DNA from: Ktedonobacterales bacterium | Lineage (GTDB): Bacteria; Chloroflexota; Ktedonobacteria; Ktedonobacterales; JADMIN01 | Reading direction: 5' to 3' | Assembly: GCA_025935235.1 (NCBI GenBank) | Contig: JAICVT010000005.1 | Span: 1 to 27,280, forward strand | Length of the DNA stretch: 27,280 bases | In this document: piece after piece, positions 15,987 through 22,178 of the stretch | How the letters are laid out: each line of letters opens with the position of its first letter | How positions within the stretch are numbered: position 1 is the first letter of the stretch | Notes under the pieces: generated by a model | The model's input: the letters and a program-made list of their open reading frames with translations, nothing else | Told to the model about the DNA's origin: nothing | The model's database searches: none | Made by a program: the position numbers and the translations under genes

Positions 15987-16008
15987 GTGGGCAAAAGGTG
16001 GGCAAAAG
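15987..16008. repeat. Tandem 11-bp repeat in a divergent promoter region
   Basis: GTGGGCAAAAG occurs twice head to tail (15987-15997, 15998-16008), followed by GTG. The 8-mer GATGTGGG also recurs just upstream. An 11-base period places both copies on the same DNA face, as expected for an operator of a dimeric or oligomeric regulator such as the adjacent XRE/NB-ARC protein. Binding is inferred only. Confidence 0.4.
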
Positions 16009-16028
16009 GTGTGGCGTGGCGGCTGGGC

Positions 16029-16034
16029 TTGACA
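16029..16034 (+). promoter_or_regulatory. Consensus -35 hexamer TTGACA
   Basis: A perfect TTGACA lies 105 bases before the DUF3237-like start. The position 17 bases downstream has no good -10 box; the nearby TATTCT (16035-16040) is too close to pair with it. This is therefore an incomplete promoter match. Confidence 0.25.
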
Positions 16035-16139
16035 TATTCTACCAGCAGCGTCGGCAAAGTGGCATCGGCTCAAAAGTCGGCTCAGCACCGACGTCAGGTG
16101 GAATCTCTCCGACGAGGGCAACGGGGAAAGGAGCAATCT

Positions 16140-16595
16140 ATGCGCGCGACACAGTTGTGTGAGCTGAATCTCACGCAGGCGAGTGGGATGTTGGTCCAGC
16201 CGTATGGCAGCGAAGAGGGGACGGTCTTTGGCCACGGCGATGGCGTGGTCGAGGGCGAGCGGCTGCGCGGCTCGGCGGTCTGGTTCAATTTCGCCCACCG
16301 GCGCAGCGACGCGACGATGCAGCCGCATATCCGCGGGGTCATCACCACGCACGATGGCGCTGCGATCCTGTTCGAGCTGCAAGGCCGCGTGCGCTGGGTC
16401 GCCAACCCGGATGGCCCACTCGGCGATCAACTGATGCGTGCGACCTTCGAGACCAGCGACGAGCGCTATCGCTGGATCAACGAGGCCTTCTGCGTCTTTG
16501 AGGGCAAGATACGCTTGCCACCACCCGGCGTCGAGGGCGGCCCGGTGCGCATCGGCAGCGCGCACGTCTACCTGTGCGCCAACGAGCTGTTCTAG
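16140..16595 (+). CDS. DUF3237-like protein
   Basis: A 151-residue soluble protein. The layout resembles the DUF3237 beta-barrel family: VFGHGDGVVEGERLRGSAVW near the N-terminus, a central IRGVITTHDGAAILFELQGR, and a C-terminal FETSDERYRWINEAFCVFEGK followed by a short terminal strand. Family function is unknown, although members often sit beside oxidoreductases. AAAGGAG (16127-16133) is six bases before the ATG, an optimal site that rules out the longer upstream frame. An NmrA-type gene follows after 37 bases in the same direction, so the two are probably co-transcribed, and the pair is divergent from the XRE/NB-ARC regulator. Confidence 0.75.
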   Translation: MRATQLCELNLTQASGMLVQPYGSEEGTVFGHGDGVVEGERLRGSAVWFNFAHRRSDATMQPHIRGVITTHDGAAILFELQGRVRWVANPDGPLGDQLMRATFETSDERYRWINEAFCVFEGKIRLPPPGVEGGPVRIGSAHVYLCANELF

Positions 16596-16632
16596 CCGCC
16601 TGCGGGCGCGCATAGCGAGGAGGGGGAGCGCA

Positions 16633-17526
16633 ATGATTCTGATTGTTGGAGCCAGCGGTCGCCTGGGCGGCATTGTCGCGCGGCGGCTGCTCGCGGATGG
16701 ACAGGCTGTCCGCGCGATGAGCCGCGCGCCAGAGAAACTGGCGGCGTTATCCGGCGCGGGCGCTGAGGTGATGGTAGGCGACCTGCGCGATCCCGACTCA
16801 CTGCGGCGCGCCTGCCACGGCGCGGACGCTATTCTGAGCGCCGCGCATGCCTTCGATGGCAAGGGCGCCAACTCGCCACGCACGGTGGATGACCAGGGCG
16901 CGCGCCAGTTGATCGAGGCGGCGCGAGACGAGGGCGTGAGCCAGTTCGTCCTGATGTCTATTCAGGGCGTGCGCGCCGACCATCCAGTGGGTCTCTTCCG
17001 CGCCAAGTTTCGCGCAGAGCAGGCGCTGAAAGCCTCCGGTCTGAGCGCGACCATCCTGCGCCCCAGCGCCTTCATGGAACTGTGGCTGAGCATCGTTGCC
17101 GAGCCGATGCTGAAGCAGGGCAAAGCGCTGATCTTCGGCCGGGGCGAGAATCCCATCAACTTCGTCTCAGTCGAAGACGTGGCGCGGTTCGCGCTGATCG
17201 GCCTGCGCGATCCACAGGCGCGTGGACTCACCATCGAGGTGGGGAGCCCGGAGAATCGCTCGCTGACCCAGATGGTTTCGCTCATCGAGCGGGTGACGGG
17301 CAAGAACGTTGCGCGCCAACACATCCCGCTGCCCGCGCTGCGCGTGATGTCTGTGCTAGCGCGCCCGTTCAATCCAGCGTTCGCGCGGCAGGCGGGGGCC
17401 GCGGCCTACATGGATACGCACGACATGACCTTCGACCCGACAGCGACGCTGCGCCGCTTTCCTGGCGCGCCACGAAGCATAGAGGAGGTCGCGCGCGACC
17501 TCTTTGGCGCCGCGACGGTCGCGTGA
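16633..17526 (+). CDS. NmrA-type NAD(P)-binding oxidoreductase (atypical SDR)
   Basis: A 297-residue cytoplasmic protein. The Rossmann motif GASGRLG (6-12) is followed by VMVGDLRDPDSL, the acidic/adenine-binding element of extended and atypical short-chain dehydrogenases. FVLMSIQGV and LFRAKFRAEQAL replace the classical YxxxK region, which is typical of NmrA/TMR-like members that either act as NAD(P)-dependent quinone- or sugar-type reductases or bind cofactor as sensors. ILRPSAFMELW is another family hallmark. A purine-rich GGGGGAG site lies directly upstream (16622-16628). It follows the DUF3237-like gene by 37 bases. A strong terminator lies 47 bases after the stop. Substrate not predictable. 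Confidence 0.87.
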   Translation: MILIVGASGRLGGIVARRLLADGQAVRAMSRAPEKLAALSGAGAEVMVGDLRDPDSLRRACHGADAILSAAHAFDGKGANSPRTVDDQGARQLIEAARDEGVSQFVLMSIQGVRADHPVGLFRAKFRAEQALKASGLSATILRPSAFMELWLSIVAEPMLKQGKALIFGRGENPINFVSVEDVARFALIGLRDPQARGLTIEVGSPENRSLTQMVSLIERVTGKNVARQHIPLPALRVMSVLARPFNPAFARQAGAAAYMDTHDMTFDPTATLRRFPGAPRSIEEVARDLFGAATVA

Positions 17527-17573
17527 TCGTGGCGTGACCGCGGAGTGAAGCGAAAAACCGGACGCCAGCATAC

Positions 17574-17613
17574 GAGCCGAGGCGCTAACCAGAACAAGCC
17601 AGCGCCTCGGCTC
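17574..17613. terminator. Bidirectional 13-bp hairpin between NmrA-type gene and tRNA-Leu
   Basis: GAGCCGAGGCGCT (17574-17586) is perfectly complementary to 17601-17613 with a 14-base loop. It separates two convergent transcription units, the oxidoreductase gene on plus and the tRNA on minus, and is suitably placed to stop both. There is no T-run on the plus side. Confidence 0.65.
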
Positions 17614-17631
17614 ATGTGAAGGATGACAGGG

Positions 17632-17714
17632 TGCCGGCGAAGGGATTCGAACCCTTAACCCCATACGGGGAGCAGTTTTTGAGACTGCCGCGTATACCGT
17701 TCCGCCACGCCGGC
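17632..17714 (-). tRNA. tRNA-Leu (anticodon CAA)
   Basis: The 83-nt minus-strand sequence folds as a class II tRNA. The 7-bp acceptor stem is GCCGGCG (17714-17708) with CGCCGGC (17639-17633) and discriminator A at 17632. The anticodon stem GCAGT/ACTGC closes the loop CTCAAAA with anticodon CAA, reading UUG. A long variable arm (CCCC GTAT GGGG) and a normal T-loop TTCGAAT follow. The long variable arm and anticodon identify leucine. The next genomic bases are CCC, so the terminal CCA is not encoded. Confidence 0.95.
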
Positions 17715-18093
17715 CTGTGCGTAGCAGCCACAGTGTACGCGATGGGCGCGGGGCGCCGCAAGCCAGCGCATCCGGCGACGCCTGTCGCCATTCGCCGCGC
17801 GCCTAGTACTATCCGGCGAGGGCGCGGGACGAGATTCATGGCGGTCGAGCGACGATTTCCGCGCCGCGCGGCCAGATTCGCCGCCGATGGACTGGCGGCT
17901 CGCACTTGTCTGCCGCTTGGCCCTCGCCTACAATACCCCTATCCCCAGGGCGCCCGGCACGCATCCGGGTTTTCCCCGTTAACTACAGGTGACACTCCGA
18001 TCACTCTGGATGCGCCAGCCGACGAGGCTTCGCGTGACCCGTGAGCGACCAGACTCATAGCGTTGATGAGAAGAAGGAGGCGCGCGTCTCACA
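17715..18093. other. Intergenic region between tRNA-Leu and the membrane signalling gene
   Basis: A 379-base stretch. It contains a good plus-strand promoter match (17906-17934) and a purine-rich AAGAAGGAGG (18071-18080) that may serve the next gene. An open frame spanning the tRNA is not a gene. Nothing else is recognised. Confidence 0.5.
17906..17934 (+). promoter_or_regulatory. Candidate promoter for the 767-aa membrane protein
   Basis: TTGTCT (17906-17911) and TACAAT (17929-17934) are 17 bases apart, a good sigma-70-type match. It would give a leader of about 150 bases before the start at 18094. Confidence 0.55.
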
Positions 18094-20397
18094 ATGCGCT
18101 CCATGCGGGACGCAACAGCTTCGAGTGAGCCACGCGCGACGAGAATGACTATGCAACGATCGCCAGATCCACGACGCGGCGCCACATCTCGGCCCATCAC
18201 CTCGCCCCTGGCCGGATCGCGCCAGCAGGTCGCCGAGAGTGGCCGCGCGATGACCAGCGGGCCGCTGGGACGGTCGGTGATGAGCGGCCCGCTCGCCCGG
18301 TCTATGACCAGCGGCCCGCTCTCGCAGCCGTTGCGCGGGCCGCTCTCGCAGCCTCAGCCCGGCACGCTCTCGCAGCCCAACCGCCTGCAACTCTCCGCGC
18401 TGATCGAGGATCGCATTCGCGGCAAGCGTGTGCGCGAGGGGCAGCGGGCGTGGCTCGTCACCACGGTAACACTGGCGCAGGCGCTCATCACGCTGATGAT
18501 CGTGCCGGGCTATCTCTTCCCAACGCCCAATCTGCCGGTGCTGCTGACGCTGGGGGTCGCGCTGCTCTTCTATCTCACTGCCTTCATCTTCAATCGTGTG
18601 CGCCACGAGTTGCGCGTCGCCGTCTACATGCTTGTCGGCGGGGGCGCGCTGGCCACGGCGGCGCTGGTCTTCGTCACCGCGCTGCTGACGGACAACGCCA
18701 CCCACACCGCGCAAGCGACGCTGCTCTTCTTGCCACTCGTGCTGGAAGCTGGCCTGTTCCTGACACCTGAACTCACGCTCTATGTGGCCTCCGCCTCGGC
18801 GGTGGTCACCGCCAGCGCTATTTTGCTCGCGCTGGCGCTGGGAGCCGACTCCACAAGCCAATTGAGCGAAGCCTATCTCGTGATGGTCTACTCGCTCGGG
18901 CTGGACACCTTCATCGGCTATCTGGCGTGGCGGCTGGCGCAGTTCATCTATGAGACGGTCAAGAACGCGCAGGCTGACGACGACCTGCGGTTCGCGCAGG
19001 CCCGCCTCTCCGCCGCCGAGCGACAGATGAGCGAGCAGCATCGCCAGCTCACGCAGGATGTCGCCGCCATCCAGCTCGCCGTCTCCAGCGCGCTGGCGCA
19101 CGAGTACGAGTCGCACATCGAGATTTCCGACGGGGATCTGGCGCCGCTGGCCGATAGCCTGAACCTGCTCGTGAAGCAACTGCGCTCCACCAACGAGCTT
19201 GAGCGGCGACTGCAGGATGTTGACGCGCAGGCCGTGCGGATGGCCGAGATGGCAGGTCGCCTGGCGACGGGCGACGCTCCCGCGCCCGGCATGGAGGGGT
19301 CAACCGACACCGCGCTGTTTGCCGTGCGCGCGGCGCTGAGCCAGGCGCACGCCCTGAGCGCACAGCGACAGGCGCGTCTGCAAGAGATCGCGGCGGAGAT
19401 GACCAGCCTGATTGGCGGCGTGCGCGGTGAGCTTGCCGATTCGGGCGCCGCCTCGGCGCAGGCGCAGCAGATCGCCGGTCAACTCGTCGCGCTGGTCGCT
19501 GCGCTCAACCAGACCGCGACCCGCCAGAACGACCTGGTGGCGCAGGCGCGACGCGGGCTGGCGCTCGTGCTGCCGCCCGAGCTGACCCAGGATGCCCGAG
19601 CGGACAGCTCGCTGCTGGAGCCGCCCGCGCGCGACCTCGAAGCCACTGGCGATCTGATCGGCCTCGGCCAGGACCTGGGCATTATGAATCGCTATACGAG
19701 CGAGTTTGACGTTCTCACACCCCTCGACCACGATGCGGCGGGCATCCCGCCGATGACGCCGCCGCCGATGACGCCGCCGCCGACGCTCCAGGCGCTTGGC
19801 TCCCCGTCCAATGCGAGCGCCGAGTCCATGTCCGAGCCAGCAGCCGAGCCGGGCGCCTTGCCCGCAAGCCTGGCCGATGTGTGGCTGGCGCTCGGCTTGC
19901 TGCAACAGCAGACTACCGAAGAAACTCGCGCGGTCGCGGGATTTGTCCATGACATCGGCGTGTTGAGCAGGCAGGTACGGCTGACAAGCGCGGGCATTGA
20001 CCGCGCTGTCGCGGGGATAGACTCCATCGAGGTTGGCGCCGAGCAGGTTCAGCAGGTGACCAGCCCATCCAGTGGCACAGGCGAGCTGGTTGGCAGCGAC
20101 CTGGCGGCGTTCGCGCGACCCGCGCCGCCGAGCGCCCCACGACGCGCGCCGCAAGTGACCCATCCGCTCGACCCAGAGTCACAGCTGGCGCGCGAGCTGG
20201 ATGCCCAGGCGCCCGCACAGGAATACACGCCCGATGTCGCGCCCGGTTCACTGCGCGTCGCCGATCTTCTCGGCCCGGAGGCCTTCGGCGGCGCGAGCGG
20301 TCCATCCACTCCAGGCGCATCCGCCGCTGGCTCATCACCCGCGTGGCAGTCTGGCGCTGCGCCAGCGAGCGAGGACGAACCCTGGCGAGACGCATAG
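18094..20397 (+). CDS. Six-helix membrane protein with SGPL repeats, HAMP-like and coiled-coil regions
   Basis: A 767-residue protein of unknown function. Residues 1-115 are cytoplasmic-type and disordered, with imperfect repeats of SGPL(S/G/A)(Q/R) at 53-95. Six hydrophobic helices follow (about 120-142, 147-166, 175-197, 207-226, 229-250, 261-285), resembling a sensor membrane module. A long helical part begins at 286. ISDGDLAPLADSLNLLVKQLR (about 344-364) looks like the end of a HAMP domain, and MAEMAGRLATGDAP (about 383-396) like the start of another. Coiled coil continues to about 480. After a Pro-rich linker with MTPPP repeats (about 555-567) comes another helical segment and an acidic, disordered tail. 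There is no kinase, cyclase or chemoreceptor tip. AAGAAGGAGG lies 13 bases before the ATG, a long spacing, so the start is moderately certain. Confidence 0.75.
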   Translation: MRSMRDATASSEPRATRMTMQRSPDPRRGATSRPITSPLAGSRQQVAESGRAMTSGPLGRSVMSGPLARSMTSGPLSQPLRGPLSQPQPGTLSQPNRLQLSALIEDRIRGKRVREGQRAWLVTTVTLAQALITLMIVPGYLFPTPNLPVLLTLGVALLFYLTAFIFNRVRHELRVAVYMLVGGGALATAALVFVTALLTDNATHTAQATLLFLPLVLEAGLFLTPELTLYVASASAVVTASAILLALALGADSTSQLSEAYLVMVYSLGLDTFIGYLAWRLAQFIYETVKNAQADDDLRFAQARLSAAERQMSEQHRQLTQDVAAIQLAVSSALAHEYESHIEISDGDLAPLADSLNLLVKQLRSTNELERRLQDVDAQAVRMAEMAGRLATGDAPAPGMEGSTDTALFAVRAALSQAHALSAQRQARLQEIAAEMTSLIGGVRGELADSGAASAQAQQIAGQLVALVAALNQTATRQNDLVAQARRGLALVLPPELTQDARADSSLLEPPARDLEATGDLIGLGQDLGIMNRYTSEFDVLTPLDHDAAGIPPMTPPPMTPPPTLQALGSPSNASAESMSEPAAEPGALPASLADVWLALGLLQQQTTEETRAVAGFVHDIGVLSRQVRLTSAGIDRAVAGIDSIEVGAEQVQQVTSPSSGTGELVGSDLAAFARPAPPSAPRRAPQVTHPLDPESQLARELDAQAPAQEYTPDVAPGSLRVADLLGPEAFGGASGPSTPGASAAGSSPAWQSGAAPASEDEPWRDA
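18250..18378 (+). repeat. In-frame SGPL / GPLSQP repeats
   Basis: Five imperfect units of 24-30 bases encode MTSGPLGRS, MSGPLARS, MTSGPLSQP, RGPLSQP and GTLSQP. They lie in the cytoplasmic N-terminal tail just before the first membrane helix. Short linear repeats like these often bind a repeated partner or are phosphorylated, but that is inference. Confidence 0.7.
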
Positions 20398-20449
20398 CCC
20401 AGCGGTGCGCAAGGGCGGCTGCTGAGCGGCGCGCTCGGCAAGTCTTCTC

Positions 20450-20478
20450 TTGACCCACGGGCGGGCCTGTGCTACGCT
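20450..20478 (+). promoter_or_regulatory. Candidate extended -10 promoter for the 84-aa protein
   Basis: TTGACC (20450-20455) and TACGCT (20473-20478) are 17 bases apart, and TGC directly precedes the -10 box, giving an extended -10. This is one of the best promoter matches in the window. The leader would be about 87 bases. Confidence 0.55.
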
Positions 20479-20570
20479 GACCGCAATCATGCGTTCGGTC
20501 TTGTAGAGACGCCTGCCTGCGCGGCGCCTCATCCAGCCAGAGCGCAGGCCCCGCTAAGTGGAGGATTACG

Positions 20571-20825
20571 ATGGCAGAGCAGCAACCCGCAAGTGAAAAG
20601 GAGTTGCTCCGGCTTCAGATTCAGGCGTACGAGTTCTATGCCGGCCTGATTGATCGCGCCGTCGCCAACAGCGCGCAGACGATCATGCCGAAGTGGGACG
20701 AGCAGCGCGCGATAGAGTACAAACAGCTCGCCGATCAACTGCGCGAGCGTCTGGCCGAGTTAGAGCGCGAAGAAGCGTCAGAGACCGCCGCGCGGACAGA
20801 GCCGATGGGCGCTCCAGTCAACTGA
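20571..20825 (+). CDS. Small charged helical protein, function unknown
   Basis: An 84-residue cytoplasmic protein with no signal peptide or membrane helix. The sequence is nearly all helical. ELLRLQIQAYEFYAGLIDRAV forms an amphipathic helix, KWDEQRAIEYKQLADQLRERLAELEREE a highly charged coiled-coil helix, and the last 15 residues are disordered. It could be an adaptor or dimerisation partner for its neighbours' coiled coils. I do not recognise a named family. GTGGAGG (20558-20564) lies six bases before the ATG, and a strong promoter match is just upstream, so it may be expressed independently of the large membrane protein gene that ends 173 bases before. Confidence 0.7.
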   Translation: MAEQQPASEKELLRLQIQAYEFYAGLIDRAVANSAQTIMPKWDEQRAIEYKQLADQLRERLAELEREEASETAARTEPMGAPVN

Positions 20826-20838
20826 GCGACACTGCGCG

Positions 20839-20868
20839 TTGCGCTGAGCGGCGCTTGACACATATGCT
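20839..20868 (+). promoter_or_regulatory. Candidate promoter for the DUF4388 gene
   Basis: TTGCGC and TATGCT with an 18-base spacer, overlapped by a consensus TTGACA at 20855-20860. The surrounding 25 bases are the most A/T-rich of this gap. The implied leader is over 300 bases. Confidence 0.35.
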
Positions 20869-21165
20869 AATGTAGGCTCCGTGGATTGCTCTTGGTGGCC
20901 CTCGCTGGCGTTGACCGGCGCGGTGATGGGATGACGGGCGCCAGAGCAGCGACGTGACGCCAGATCATCGGGTGTTCCGCACTCGGCGCGTCACAACTGC
21001 TGACAAAAAGGAACCGTGCGCGAATGGCCGTCACATTGTAGCGCTGACTGATACTACTGTCTGTAAGAGGATCGTCACCGAGCGCGATTTTGTGGCTCTG
21101 TCACAGAGGACAGCACACTCCGGGCGCTCGCGAACGTGGTCTACGCGCGGCATGTTGAGTCGCGC

Positions 21166-21171
21166 AGGGAG
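21166..21171 (+). promoter_or_regulatory. Ribosome-binding site that fixes the DUF4388 start
   Basis: AGGGAG is seven bases before ATG 21179, which coincides with where DUF4388 similarity begins. The alternative ATG at 21152 and the GTG at 20954 have no comparable site. Confidence 0.6.
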
Positions 21172-21178
21172 TGTGCCG

Positions 21179-21934
21179 ATGGCTTCCCGATTCACCCCGA
21201 CGACACGGCTTAGTAACGTCATCCAGATGGTGACACTCTCGAAGCAGAGCGGCATTTTGCGCACGACCCGTGGAAACGGACCACAGCGCGAGCTTGGGCA
21301 GATACGGTTTATCGCTGGCGAACCTGTCTCGGCGCTGCTTGGTTCCCTGACAGGCGGCACGGCCCTGGCGGCGCTCTCGAACTGGGGCGAGTGCATGTAC
21401 ATGTTCGATGAGGTAGCAGGGGAAGTTGACCAGCAAAACTACCCCTCCCTCCCAGCGCAGCAGTCGCCCTCCTATGCGCCAGCCAGCCCGCCGCCGATGT
21501 CTGGTTCTTCGTGGCCTTCCTACGGCTATCCATCCACGAATTCGCTTGGCCCCCTTTCACCTCTGCCCGACTTCAGCTCCCCGGGCGACATCTCCTCACC
21601 AGGGTACTTCGATAGCGACCCGTCGGGCTATTCCGCCTATGGCTATCAGAGCGGCGCGGATCCCTACTACCACCCGGCAGGCGCGGCAGGCTATAGCCCA
21701 ACCACCACAGCTACACCGCCGTTGCGGCCAGATCAGCTGAACTCGCGACCCCGCAGGACATCGCTCTCTGAGCAGGTGGATCAGCTCCCGCTGGATCGTC
21801 GCGAGCGCATGGTGCTGCTGTTGGTGGATGGCCAGCGGACGGTCTCCGACCTCGTCAAGCTGACCCGTCGCAGTGACGCCGAGCTGTACTCGGTACTCAA
21901 TCACTTGCGCATCCTAGGACTCGTGCTGCTCTAA
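21179..21934 (+). CDS. DUF4388 protein with Tyr/Pro/Ser-rich linker and C-terminal helical domain
   Basis: A 251-residue cytoplasmic protein. Residues about 5-82 fit DUF4388 (PATAN-related): VIQMVTLSKQSGILRTT, GQIRFIAGEPVSALLGSLTGGTALAALSNW and a final MYMF strand. This domain is found fused to response regulators and in gliding, pilus or GTPase-linked signalling proteins. Residues about 85-190 are disordered and rich in Pro, Ser, Tyr and Gly, with no long hydrophobic stretch. Residues about 198-251 (LPLDRRERMVLLLVDGQRTVSDLVKLTRRSDAELYSVLNHLRILGLVLL) form a compact winged-helix-like unit seen at the end of other DUF4388 proteins. The long frame upstream of 21179 is excluded. It lies between two coiled-coil membrane or adaptor genes and the chemoreceptor-like gene, which suggests a signalling adaptor. 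Confidence 0.82.
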   Translation: MASRFTPTTRLSNVIQMVTLSKQSGILRTTRGNGPQRELGQIRFIAGEPVSALLGSLTGGTALAALSNWGECMYMFDEVAGEVDQQNYPSLPAQQSPSYAPASPPPMSGSSWPSYGYPSTNSLGPLSPLPDFSSPGDISSPGYFDSDPSGYSAYGYQSGADPYYHPAGAAGYSPTTTATPPLRPDQLNSRPRRTSLSEQVDQLPLDRRERMVLLLVDGQRTVSDLVKLTRRSDAELYSVLNHLRILGLVLL

Positions 21935-21958
21935 TGAGACGTGACAGCGCTTATACGT

Positions 21959-21964
21959 TACAAT
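21959..21964 (+). promoter_or_regulatory. Candidate -10 element before the Cache-like receptor gene
   Basis: TACAAT within the A/T-rich TTATACGTTACAATAG. No good -35 box at 16-18 bases; GTGACA (21941-21946) is too close. The leader would be about 210 bases. Confidence 0.3.
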
Positions 21965-22178
21965 AGAGTGACTACCGCGCGGGGCCGCGACGCACTGCGT
22001 GCGCCAACCTGTGGTTGTCATTCGTAGCCATTCGTAGCCTTCCGCTGCCAATCGTTCTTGCCGTGCGCGTCATCGCGGGCAAGGCCACCACGCCGAGGCG
22101 GCGAGCCACTGTATTGCTGTGAGCATCCTGGTCGTCCGGTTCGGCTGAGCCCAGACGAGCGGAGGAGGACGAGTCATT

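Larger units (their letters stand above)
20826..21178. other. Intergenic region before the DUF4388 gene
   Basis: A 353-base stretch. It contains a perfect TTGACA (20855-20860) without a correctly spaced -10 box, and a TTGCGC (20839-20844) 18 bases before TATGCT (20863-20868), either of which could drive the next gene. The DUF4388 frame remains open upstream to 20954, but that part has no family similarity or ribosome-binding site. Confidence 0.45.

Noticed and set aside
17616..18044. A 142-codon plus-strand frame
   Set aside because: It runs through tRNA-Leu and the promoter region, so it is not a gene.
18055..19179. A 374-codon minus-strand frame opposite the six-helix membrane protein
   Set aside because: Gln/Arg/His-rich antisense product with no domains. 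The plus strand has membrane helices, a promoter match and an uninterrupted 767-codon frame.
21091..21105. CRP-like site TGTGGCTCTGTCACA upstream of the DUF4388 gene
   Set aside because: The half-sites are one base too close to fit TGTGA-N6-TCACA, and the cNMP-binding protein nearby has no DNA-binding domain.
20954..21178. N-terminal extension of the DUF4388 protein by 75 residues
   Set aside because: No ribosome-binding site at the GTG, basic and unstructured composition, and DUF4388 similarity starts only after ATG 21179, which has AGGGAG at proper spacing.
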